From NCBI GenBank assembly GCA_965115835.1, contig OZ220471.1, positions 62,001-126,000 of the forward strand: DNA of 64,000 nt, read 5' to 3'. Positions within the stretch are counted from its first letter, which is position 1; each line of letters opens with the position of its first letter. The translations under genes were made by a program, and so were the position numbers. Below the pieces are notes generated by a model. The model saw nothing but the letters and a program-made list of their open reading frames with translations. It was not told the DNA's origin and did no database searches. Below, piece by piece: positions 8,373-16,380 of this stretch. This stretch comes from Foliamicus sp965115835. GTDB taxonomy: Bacteria; Pseudomonadota; Gammaproteobacteria; Steroidobacterales; Foliamicaceae.

Positions 8373-9761
8373 ATGTTCATGGACACCTTCATTGCGGTTG
8401 GCGCTTTCGTGCTGGCGATCAGCCTGCTGGTCGCCGTGCATGAATGGGGGCATTACATCGCGGCGCGGCTTTGCGGCATAAAGGTGCTCGAGTACTCGAT
8501 CGGTTTCGGGCCGGTCCTGTGGCGCAGGAAAGGGGGGGCGGACGCCACCGAGTACCAGTTGCGCATCCTGCCGGTAGGCGGGTTTGTACGGCTTTTGGAC
8601 GAGCGCGAAGGGCCGGTTGCGGAGGACGAGCGTTCGCGCAGCTTCACCCGCCAGCCCTACTGGCGGCGCATCTTCGTCCTGGCCGCCGGCCCCGGCATGA
8701 ATTTCATTTTCGCCATCCTGGCTTACTGGATCATCTTCATGGCCGGCATCCAGGCGGTCGCGCCCTTCGTGGGCAGCGTGGACCCGGACGGCGCGGCGGC
8801 CCGGGCTGGTTTGCGCGCGGGCGACCGGGTCGTGGCCATCGAAGGCCGCGAGACGCCCACCTGGCCGGCGGCGGCCATGGCCATCGTCGGCGAGGTCCTG
8901 GGCGATCCCTCGGTGGATTTCGTTGCGGAAGACGAGGAGGGCGCCCGCCGCAACCTGACGCTCGATCTCGCCGATCACAGGAAAGGGATTCTGGAGAGCG
9001 GCGATCTGTTCGCCGCCGCCGGGTTGCGACCCATGATGGCGCTTCCCGTGCTGGGTGAAATCGATCCCGGGGGGCCGGCGGCCCGGGCCGGTTTCATGCC
9101 CGGCGATCGGGTCGTGTCGGCTGGCGGAGAACGGATTGCCTCCTGGAGTCAATGGGTTGACTACGTTCGCGCGCGGCCCGGCGAGACGGCGCTCGTCAGC
9201 GTACAACGGGACGGTTATCCGCAGCGGTTGTATCTGGAAATCGGCGTTTCCCCGAACCCGCCGCCGGAAAACGCTGCCGGATCCGCCCCTGCGGGCTTCG
9301 TGGGCGTGACGCTGTCGCCGGATGGGCGTTCCCCGCTGTTCGTGACCCAGCGCTTCGGACCGCTTGCGTCGCTCACGCGCGGTGTTGCGGAAACCGGGCG
9401 CATCACCGGGCTGACGCTCCGCATGCTCGGCCGCATGCTCACCGGCGACATTTCCCTGCGAACGTTGAACGGACCGGTGGGCATTGCCCGCTATGCCGGC
9501 GAGGCTGTACAGGTGGGCGCGGTTGCCTTTGTCACGTTTCTCGCGCTGGTGAGCGTGAGCCTGGGAATACTGAACCTGTTGCCGATACCGATTCTGGACG
9601 GCGGCCAGATCGTCGGCCAGACAATCGAGAAATTGCGCGGTCGCCCGGTTGCGGAACGGACGCAGTGGGTGGTGCAGCGGGCGGGTCTGGCGCTGGTGCT
9701 GGTCATCATGTTTGTGGCGCTGTTCAACGACATCAGCGGGTTCTTCCGCCCCGGAGGATGA
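8373..9761 (+). CDS. rseP: RIP-type site-2 zinc protease RseP
   Basis: Inner-membrane protease that cleaves anti-sigma factor within the membrane during the envelope stress response. It has 462 residues. The zinc motif HEWGH lies at residues 23-27 in the first membrane segment. Two periplasmic PDZ-type regions follow (around 120-200 and 220-300, each with an AGLRAGD- or AGFMPGD-like loop). The third metal ligand lies in NLLPIPILDGGQ near the C-terminus. The gene directly precedes bamA, as in most gammaproteobacteria. Confidence 0.95.
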   Translation: MFMDTFIAVGAFVLAISLLVAVHEWGHYIAARLCGIKVLEYSIGFGPVLWRRKGGADATEYQLRILPVGGFVRLLDEREGPVAEDERSRSFTRQPYWRRIFVLAAGPGMNFIFAILAYWIIFMAGIQAVAPFVGSVDPDGAAARAGLRAGDRVVAIEGRETPTWPAAAMAIVGEVLGDPSVDFVAEDEEGARRNLTLDLADHRKGILESGDLFAAAGLRPMMALPVLGEIDPGGPAARAGFMPGDRVVSAGGERIASWSQWVDYVRARPGETALVSVQRDGYPQRLYLEIGVSPNPPPENAAGSAPAGFVGVTLSPDGRSPLFVTQRFGPLASLTRGVAETGRITGLTLRMLGRMLTGDISLRTLNGPVGIARYAGEAVQVGAVAFVTFLALVSVSLGILNLLPIPILDGGQIVGQTIEKLRGRPVAERTQWVVQRAGLALVLVIMFVALFNDISGFFRPGG

Positions 9762-9765
9762 GCGC

Positions 9766-12180
9766 ATGAAGCGCAAACAGGCGCTGGCCGCCTTGTTGCT
9801 GCTCCTGGCCCTGCCGGCCAGCCGGGCGCTGGCTGCTGCGGAGCCGGACTTTACGGTGCGCGACATACGCATCGAGGGCCTGCAGCGCATTTCCGAGGGC
9901 GCTGTCCTGAACTATCTGCCCGTGAATATCGGCGACGCCTTGGATGCCGCGAACATCCGGCAGTTGCTGCGGGGGCTGTACGGTTCGGGCTTTTTCGCCG
10001 ACATCGAGTTGCGGCGGGACGGCGAGGCGCTGGTGGTGGCGGTTCGCGAGCAACCCACTATCGAGACCCTGCTGATCGAGGGCAACAAGGATGTCAAGAC
10101 GGAGGATCTCACCAAGACGCTCACCGGCAACGGAATCTCCCGGGGAAGTCTGGTCAAGCCGTCGGTTCTCGAAGAGGTGGAGCTGTCCCTGACCGACCTG
10201 TATTTCGGCCGCGGCAAGTATGGCGCCGAGGTCAATGTGGACATCACCGAACTGCCCGACAACAAGGTGGATGTGGTCATCGACATCACCGAGGGCGACC
10301 GTTCGCGCATCCGCCAGATCAATATCGTGGGCAACGAGTTGTTCACCGACAAGGAGCTTCGCAAGGACTTCGAGTTGCAGACGCCCAACTGGTTGTCGTT
10401 CATCCGCCAGGACGACCGCTATTCGCGCGAGGCGCTCCAGGGAGACCTGGAGAAGCTGCGTTCGTACTACCTGGACCGCGGCTACGCCGATTTCGTTCTG
10501 GAATCCACCCAGGTGGCGCTCTCGCCGGACCTCGAGGATGTGTTCATTACCATCAACATTCGCGAGGGCAGCAACTACACCGTTTCGGAGGTCAGGCTGG
10601 CGGGCGATTTCGTGCTGGACGAGGCCGTGTTGAATCCGTACGTGCTGCTCAAGCCGGGTATGCGCTACTCGCAGCAACTGATTACCCAAAGCAGCGAGTT
10701 GATCCGGCTGCGTCTGGGCCGGGAGGGCTATGGCTTCGCCGAAATCACGCCCATACCCGAAATCGACGAGGAGGCCGGCGAGGTGGCCGTTACCCTGCTG
10801 ATCAGCGCCGAGCGCCGCGTGTACGTGCGGCACATCGATTTCGACGGCGCCTCGTCGATAGACGACGAGGTTCTGCGCCGCGAGCTGCGCCAGTTCGAGG
10901 GCGCCTACCTGTCCAACGACCTGCTGGAACGCTCGAAGATCCGCTTGCAGCGGTTGCCGTACCTGGAGGAAGTGGACTTCGAGACCATCCGGGTCCCCGG
11001 AACGCAGGACCAGGTGGATGTGGTTTTCAGTCTCACCGAGCGCCAGCCGGGCGAGTTCCAGGGGTCCGTGGGTTATTCGGGGTACTACAAGCTCCAGGTG
11101 AGCGGCAGCGCCGTGCACAGCAACCTGTTCGGCCGCGGCAATCGTCTGGCCATTGGCGTGACCGGCACCGGCTATTCCCGGCTCTACAACCTTTCCTACA
11201 CGGATCCGTACGTCACCATGGACGGCATGAGCGTCACCGGTTCGCTCACTTACCAGAACTACAGCCAGTTCTTCAGCTCCGGGTCGGACCTGGACACGAC
11301 TACCGCTGCCGCTTCCGCCGAGGTGAGTTACCCCATTACGGAATTGCAAAGCCTGATATTCGGCGCGACCCTGCAGCAGGCAGACCTCATTACCACGCAG
11401 TTCAGCAACGAGCAGTCGCGCCAGTGGGTGCAAGACAACGGCAGGCCCTACAAGCGAGAGGCGCCGGGCACGGCCGGGAAGGAGCCGCAGGTGTACTACG
11501 GCTCGAAGTTCAGGAGCGTGGAATTGCTGCTGGGCTGGTTGTATGACAGCCGCAACCGGGTTCTCTTTCCCGACCGGGGCATGCGCCACCGCCTGTCGCT
11601 GTCCACCACCGTTCCGGGGGGCGATGTCGAGTATGCCAGCGCCCGCTACCAGTACACCCACTATCTGCCGTTTCCGGGATTGCGCTGGCTGGGCTTTCGT
11701 CTCAACGCCGATGTCGGCTTTTCCGAGGCCTTCGGCGACACTACCGCGGTTCCGCCCTACAAGCACTTCTACGCCGGGGGGCCGGATTCGGTGCGCGGCT
11801 TCAAGGAATACCGTCTTGGGCCCAAGGACCGGTTCGGCAATGCCTACGGCGGCAACCTGTTGGCTACCGGCCAGGTGGAGCTGATCCTGCCGCTGCCGGA
11901 ACGGTTCCGGCAAAGCGCCCGTCTGGCGGCCTTTTTCGATGTGGGCAATGTGTTCTCCACATCCGATCTGGAGTTCTACGATCGCAAGGGCGATCCGTTG
12001 AATTACGACTTTGACGCAAGTAGACTCAAGCGCTCTGTCGGAATAGGCGCAGAATGGCTGGCGCCGCTGGGTCTTTTGCGATTCAGCTTTGCCGCGCCGC
12101 TCAACGCCGAGGCCGGTACCGACCGCTTTTGGGGAGACGAGGTGGAACGCTTCCAGTTTTCGCTGGGCGGCGCCTTTTAG
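9766..12180 (+). CDS. bamA: Outer-membrane protein assembly factor BamA
   Basis: Omp85-family core of the BAM complex that inserts beta-barrels into the outer membrane. I took ATG 9766, 4 bp after the rseP stop, because it begins a clear signal peptide (MKRKQALAALLLLLALPASRALA). Mature FTVRDIRIEGLQRISEGAV opens POTRA 1; five POTRA repeats span to about residue 420, then a barrel. The VRGF lock motif of loop 6 is present (GPDSVRGFKEYRLGPKD) and the protein ends in Phe (FSLGGAF). Length is 804 residues, typical of the family. Confidence 0.96.
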   Translation: MKRKQALAALLLLLALPASRALAAAEPDFTVRDIRIEGLQRISEGAVLNYLPVNIGDALDAANIRQLLRGLYGSGFFADIELRRDGEALVVAVREQPTIETLLIEGNKDVKTEDLTKTLTGNGISRGSLVKPSVLEEVELSLTDLYFGRGKYGAEVNVDITELPDNKVDVVIDITEGDRSRIRQINIVGNELFTDKELRKDFELQTPNWLSFIRQDDRYSREALQGDLEKLRSYYLDRGYADFVLESTQVALSPDLEDVFITINIREGSNYTVSEVRLAGDFVLDEAVLNPYVLLKPGMRYSQQLITQSSELIRLRLGREGYGFAEITPIPEIDEEAGEVAVTLLISAERRVYVRHIDFDGASSIDDEVLRRELRQFEGAYLSNDLLERSKIRLQRLPYLEEVDFETIRVPGTQDQVDVVFSLTERQPGEFQGSVGYSGYYKLQVSGSAVHSNLFGRGNRLAIGVTGTGYSRLYNLSYTDPYVTMDGMSVTGSLTYQNYSQFFSSGSDLDTTTAAASAEVSYPITELQSLIFGATLQQADLITTQFSNEQSRQWVQDNGRPYKREAPGTAGKEPQVYYGSKFRSVELLLGWLYDSRNRVLFPDRGMRHRLSLSTTVPGGDVEYASARYQYTHYLPFPGLRWLGFRLNADVGFSEAFGDTTAVPPYKHFYAGGPDSVRGFKEYRLGPKDRFGNAYGGNLLATGQVELILPLPERFRQSARLAAFFDVGNVFSTSDLEFYDRKGDPLNYDFDASRLKRSVGIGAEWLAPLGLLRFSFAAPLNAEAGTDRFWGDEVERFQFSLGGAF

Positions 12181-12235
12181 AAGGATAATACTTGCCCCTG
12201 ATTCCGCTTTGGAAACAAGAGGCCGTTCATACGCC

Positions 12236-12769
12236 ATGAATAATGCAAAGAAGCTACTCTTGGGCGCCGCCCTGGGCCTGTTTTTCGCCGGGGCGCTGCA
12301 GGCGCAGCAATCCGTTCTGAAGATCGGTTTCGTCAATCTGGAGGCTCTCACCGTGGAGTCTCCCCAGGGACGCGAGACCAATGACAGGATCAGTGAAATG
12401 TTCGCCCCCCGGCAACGGGAGTTGAGCGCCAGACAGACCCGCCTTGAGGAATTGACCGAAAGTTACGAGCGCGACAACGAGACCATGGGCACTGAGCAAC
12501 TGCGCAGCGCCGAGCGGGAAATCATCGCCCTGCGGCGCGAGATCCAGCAGATGAATCAGGCCTTGCAGGAGGATTTCCAGTTGGAGCAGGACACCAGCCG
12601 GCGCGATCTGGGCGCCGTTTTCCTGTCTCACGTGAGGCAGGTGGCCGAAGAAAACGAGTATGACCTGATTCTGACCGGGGGTGTGGTGTACTTCAGCGAC
12701 GCCGTGAACATCACGCCGCAGGTGCTGGGCGCTCTTCAGGAAACCTACAGCAGCGAGCAGCAAGACTGA
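12236..12769 (+). CDS. skp: Periplasmic chaperone Skp (OmpH family)
   Basis: Trimeric periplasmic holdase that escorts unfolded outer-membrane proteins to BAM. It has 177 residues. The signal peptide MNNAKKLLLGAALGLFFAG..LQA is followed by the family opening QSVLKIGFVNLEAL. The middle (about 50-130) is charged, Gln/Glu-rich helical coiled coil, forming the tentacles. Position between bamA and lpxD is canonical. Start is ATG 12236; longer in-frame starts would add residues antisense to nothing recognisable and destroy the signal peptide. Confidence 0.92.
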   Translation: MNNAKKLLLGAALGLFFAGALQAQQSVLKIGFVNLEALTVESPQGRETNDRISEMFAPRQRELSARQTRLEELTESYERDNETMGTEQLRSAEREIIALRREIQQMNQALQEDFQLEQDTSRRDLGAVFLSHVRQVAEENEYDLILTGGVVYFSDAVNITPQVLGALQETYSSEQQD

Positions 12770-12823
12770 TTTTCGCTGGTTGCACGGCGGCTGTGGGTGC
12801 GCGGCGGCTTTTGCGAGGTCGCG

Positions 12824-13864
12824 ATGGAACGGCGTTCGCAGCACGAGCAGGGGCTTACGCTTGACGAACTGGCAAGGCGTCACGATTGCGTCGTGCGCGG
12901 CGCGCCCGACACCAGGGTCTATCGCGTTGCGCCGCTGGGTCGCGCCGATTCCCGGTGCATCGCCTTTTTTCTTCAGCGCGCGCGCCTCGACGACCTTCGC
13001 GCCACCACGGCGGGCGCGGTGATCCTGAGTGAGCAATATGCGGGGGAGTGCCCCGTGGCGTCTTTGCTTACGGCGGATCCCTACGGCGTGTTCGCCCGCG
13101 TGGCCGATGACCTGCACGGGCTTCTCCCGCTGGATCCTGGCATCCATCGCGACGCCACCGTATCGCGCGACGCCACCGTGGACCCAAGCAGTGAAATTGC
13201 TCCCGGGGCCCGCGTGGCTTCCGGCGCCGTGCTCCAGCGGGGCGTGTTCGTGGGTTCGAACGCTACGGTGGGCGCCGGCGCGCGGATCGGCGCAGGCACG
13301 CGGCTGCTTGCCAATGCGGTCATTTGCGAAGGCGTGGCCATTGGACGGCGCTGTATCGTCCATCCCGGCGCAGTGGTTGGGTCCGACGGCTTCGGGCAAG
13401 CGCCGGAGTCCGGCGGAGGCTGGCGCAAGATCCCGCAACTGGGCAGCGTGCGCGTGGGAGATGATGTGGAGATCGGCGCCAATACGGTCATCGACCGCGG
13501 CACAATGGACGATACCGTGGTGGGCAACGGCGTCCGCCTCGATAACCTGATACAGGTGGGGCATAACGCGCAGATCGGCGAGCACACGGCCATCGCGGGC
13601 TGTGTCGCGATTGCGGGCAGTACCCGGGTTGGCCGCAGGTGCCGCATTGCCGGTCAGGTTGGCATAGGCGGACACCTGGAGATCTGCGACGATGTGGTGC
13701 TGCTGGCGCGCACAGTTGTCAGCCGCTCGATTACCCGCCCCGGGGCCTATGCCGGTTCCCTGACCCCCATGGAAGAGGTTTCGAGCTGGCGGCGCAATGC
13801 CGCGCGATTCCGGCGTCTCGACGACTTGTTTCGCCGGGTCGGGCGGCTGGAGCAGGCCGAGTGA
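12824..13864 (+). CDS. lpxD: UDP-3-O-acylglucosamine N-acyltransferase
   Basis: Third step of lipid A synthesis; adds the second acyl chain to UDP-glucosamine in the cytoplasm. It has 346 residues from ATG 12824; a GTG at 12797 would add nine residues. It has an N-terminal uridine-binding region, then many left-handed beta-helix hexapeptide repeats (about 110-300). The catalytic His is H247 in NLIQVGHNAQIG. The end overlaps lpxA by 4 bp (GTGA). fabZ, normally between lpxD and lpxA, is absent. Confidence 0.95.
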   Translation: MERRSQHEQGLTLDELARRHDCVVRGAPDTRVYRVAPLGRADSRCIAFFLQRARLDDLRATTAGAVILSEQYAGECPVASLLTADPYGVFARVADDLHGLLPLDPGIHRDATVSRDATVDPSSEIAPGARVASGAVLQRGVFVGSNATVGAGARIGAGTRLLANAVICEGVAIGRRCIVHPGAVVGSDGFGQAPESGGGWRKIPQLGSVRVGDDVEIGANTVIDRGTMDDTVVGNGVRLDNLIQVGHNAQIGEHTAIAGCVAIAGSTRVGRRCRIAGQVGIGGHLEICDDVVLLARTVVSRSITRPGAYAGSLTPMEEVSSWRRNAARFRRLDDLFRRVGRLEQAE

Positions 13865-14640
13865 CGAAAATTCACGCGACCGCGATTGTCTCCCCGCGCG
13901 CCAGCCTGGAATCGGACGTGGAGGTGGGACCCTATGCGGTCATTGGCGCCGATGTGGAAATTGGCGAGGACTGCCGGATCGGCTCGCATGCCGTGGTGGA
14001 GGGACCCGCCAGCATGGGCGCTCGCAACGTCATCCATCCGCACGCCGTCATCGGGCGCGACCCGCAGGATCGCAAGTATCGCCCGGGCGAGTCGAGCCGC
14101 CTTCATATCGGCCACGACAACACGATCCGCGAGTTCGTGACCATCAATCGCGGCACCGAACAGGGAGGCGGAGTGACGCGCGTGGGGAACGGGTGCTGGC
14201 TGATGGCCAGTGTGCATATCGCCCACGATTGCATCCTCGGCGACGATGTGGTCATGGCCAATTACGCCAGCCTGGCGGGCCATGCGCGCATCGGCAACCA
14301 CGCCACGATGGCGGGATTCTCCGGCGTCCATCAGTTCTGTCGCATCGGCGACTACAGTTTCATCGGAATCTATGCGGGCATTACCCGCGACGTTCCGCCG
14401 TACGTTCTGGCAGCAGGACAGCCGCCGAAGCCGCGCGGCCCGAATGTTGTCGGACTGCGGCGTCACGGCTTCAGCGCCGGGCAGCGGGCCAATATCGAAC
14501 GCGCGTACAGAACGCTGTACCGAAGAGAGCTGAGCCGGGCCGATGCCACACAGGCGATTGCCGAGGCGGCGCGGGAGCAGCCCGAACTGGTGTTGCTCGC
14601 CGATTTTCTTGCCGAGCCCGGGCGCGGCCTCTTGCGTTGA
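13861..14640 (+). CDS. lpxA: UDP-N-acetylglucosamine O-acyltransferase
   Basis: First step of lipid A synthesis: moves a 3-hydroxyacyl group from ACP to UDP-GlcNAc. It has 259 residues (E. coli 262). Hexapeptide-repeat beta helix with MTKIHATAIVSPRASLESDV at the N-terminus, the catalytic His H122 in ASVHIAHDC, and GFSGVHQFCRIGDYSF. Start is GTG 13861, overlapping the lpxD stop. The TGA overlaps the TTG of lpxB. Chain-length preference cannot be read reliably from sequence alone. Confidence 0.95.
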   Translation: MTKIHATAIVSPRASLESDVEVGPYAVIGADVEIGEDCRIGSHAVVEGPASMGARNVIHPHAVIGRDPQDRKYRPGESSRLHIGHDNTIREFVTINRGTEQGGGVTRVGNGCWLMASVHIAHDCILGDDVVMANYASLAGHARIGNHATMAGFSGVHQFCRIGDYSFIGIYAGITRDVPPYVLAAGQPPKPRGPNVVGLRRHGFSAGQRANIERAYRTLYRRELSRADATQAIAEAAREQPELVLLADFLAEPGRGLLR

Positions 14641-15782
14641 GCGCGCCCGACCGGCCCCTGCGCATCGCGGTGGTTGCCGGCGAAGCCTCCGGCGACCGGC
14701 TGGGCGCTGCACTGATTCGCGCCCTTTCCGCCGGCCCTCGGGCGGTGGAAGTGGCTGGCGCGGCCGGCCCCGAGATGCGCGAAGCGGGTTGCAGGCCCCT
14801 TGTGGACGCATCCGGGTTCTCGGTCATGGGTCTGGCGGAAATCGTTCGCCATCTGCCGGGGCTGTGGAGGCTTCGCCGCAGGCTCCTCGGCCAGTTGGCC
14901 GGTTTTCGCCCCGATGTGTTTGTGGGTATCGACTCCCCGGAACTCAACCTTGGCCTGGCGGCTCGCATGAAGCGGCGCGGCATACCCACCGTGCAGTACG
15001 TCTGCCCTTCGATATGGGCCTGGCGCGCAGGCCGCGCGCGGCGTATCCGGCGATGCTGCAACGCCGTTCTTTGCCTGCTGCCGTTCGAACCCGGCCTGCT
15101 GGCAAAGCGGGGGATCCGGGGCGAGTTTGTGGGCCATCCCATGGCCGACGGGCCACGGGTCGCAACCCGCCGGGAGCGTCCCGGAGGCGATCCACTCCTG
15201 GTGGCCTTGCTGCCCGGCTCGCGGAGTTCGGAAATTTTGCGCATCGGTCCGCCGGTCGCACGGGCGGCGGCGTGGCTGGCCTGCCGCCGCCCGGGAGTTC
15301 GCTTTGCCTCGGTTGCCGCAACTCCCCGGGGACATCACGAGTTTTCCTCGCTACTGCGGCGATTTGCGCCCGGAGTTCGTGTGCAGTGGGCGCCGGGAAG
15401 CGCACGCGAGCTGTTGGCGCAGGCCGACCTCGCCGTGGCGGCGTCGGGCACGGTTACGATGGAGGCCATGCTGTGTGGATGTCCCCTGGTGGTTGCGTAC
15501 CGGGTTGCGCCCCTGACGGCTCTGATCGTACGGGCGTTGCGGTTGGTGAAGACCCCGTGGGTTGCGTTGCCCAACATCCTCGCCGGCCGGGAACTGGCGC
15601 CCGAATTGCTGCAGTGCCGCGCCCGCGGCGAGTTGCTGGGTGCGGCGCTGTTGCGCCTGCATGACGACCCTCTGGCGCGCGACACGATCCGGGCCCAGTT
15701 CACCCGACTGTCGGAATCGCTGGGTCGCGGCGCCAGCGAACGGGCGGCGAGAGTGGTCGTGGACCTCGCCCGGCCTTCCTGA
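14637..15782 (+). CDS. lpxB: Lipid-A-disaccharide synthase
   Basis: GT19 glycosyltransferase joining UDP-2,3-diacylglucosamine and lipid X at the inner membrane face. It has 381 residues. Motifs: the N-terminal VVAGEASGDRLGAAL, QYVCPSIWAWR, LLPGSRSSEI, and the donor-binding AASGTVTMEAMLCGCPLVVAYR. Start TTG 14637 overlaps the lpxA stop (TTGA). rnhB follows after 3 bp. Confidence 0.95.
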   Translation: MSAPDRPLRIAVVAGEASGDRLGAALIRALSAGPRAVEVAGAAGPEMREAGCRPLVDASGFSVMGLAEIVRHLPGLWRLRRRLLGQLAGFRPDVFVGIDSPELNLGLAARMKRRGIPTVQYVCPSIWAWRAGRARRIRRCCNAVLCLLPFEPGLLAKRGIRGEFVGHPMADGPRVATRRERPGGDPLLVALLPGSRSSEILRIGPPVARAAAWLACRRPGVRFASVAATPRGHHEFSSLLRRFAPGVRVQWAPGSARELLAQADLAVAASGTVTMEAMLCGCPLVVAYRVAPLTALIVRALRLVKTPWVALPNILAGRELAPELLQCRARGELLGAALLRLHDDPLARDTIRAQFTRLSESLGRGASERAARVVVDLARPS

Positions 15783-15785
15783 AAC

Positions 15786-16373
15786 GTGGAAGGATTGTTT
15801 GCCGGAGTGGACGAAGCGGGCCGGGGCGCTCTGGCGGGACCGGTGGTTGCGGCGGCCGTGGTGTTGCCTGCCGCTGTGGCCGTGGCGGGCGTACGCGATT
15901 CGAAACGGCTGACTGCGAGGCGTCGCGCCGTACTCGAGGGCCGGATCCGCGCGGAGTGTCTGGCCTGGGCGGTGGGGTTGGCCACGGTGGAGGAGATCGA
16001 TCGACTCGACATCCTGCGCGCGAGCCTGCTGGCGATGCGCCGGGCGGTATCCGGGTTGTGCCTGCGTCCCGCGCTGGTGCGCGTGGACGGACCCCATCTG
16101 CCCGAATTGCCGCGCGGCTGGCCGGATCGGGTGCAACGCGAAGCGGTCGTGGGCGGCGATTGCTGCTGCCCCGCAATTGCGGCTGCTTCCGTGCTTGCCA
16201 AGGTGTGGCGGGATCGCGCAATGCGGCGGCTGGACCTGAAGTGGCCGGGCTATCTGTTCGCACAGCACAAGGGCTATGGGACGCCGGCGCACCGCTCGGC
16301 TCTGCGGCGACTGGGGGCCAGCCCGGCGCACCGCCCGAGTTTCCGCCCGGTGCGGAGTTGTCGTGAGGGTTGA
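15786..16373 (+). CDS. rnhB: Ribonuclease HII
   Basis: Endonuclease that cuts RNA in RNA-DNA hybrids and removes single ribonucleotides. It has 195 residues with GTG start 15786. The four acidic metal ligands are present: D9 and E10 in VDEAGRG, D101 in RVDGPHL and D125 in GGDCCCPAIAAASVLAK. The segment after D125 is usually GDSKSxSIAAAS; here it reads DCCC, three consecutive cysteines, while the downstream IAAAS block and RDR are normal. It overlaps the sequence just ahead of dnaE and belongs to the lpxB-rnhB-dnaE operon. Confidence 0.92.
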   Translation: MEGLFAGVDEAGRGALAGPVVAAAVVLPAAVAVAGVRDSKRLTARRRAVLEGRIRAECLAWAVGLATVEEIDRLDILRASLLAMRRAVSGLCLRPALVRVDGPHLPELPRGWPDRVQREAVVGGDCCCPAIAAASVLAKVWRDRAMRRLDLKWPGYLFAQHKGYGTPAHRSALRRLGASPAHRPSFRPVRSCREG

Positions 16374-16380
16374 TGCCGCC

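Noticed and set aside
9733..12381. An 882-codon minus-strand frame opposite bamA
   Set aside because: Shadow of BamA, whose signal peptide, POTRA domains and barrel motifs are all intact.
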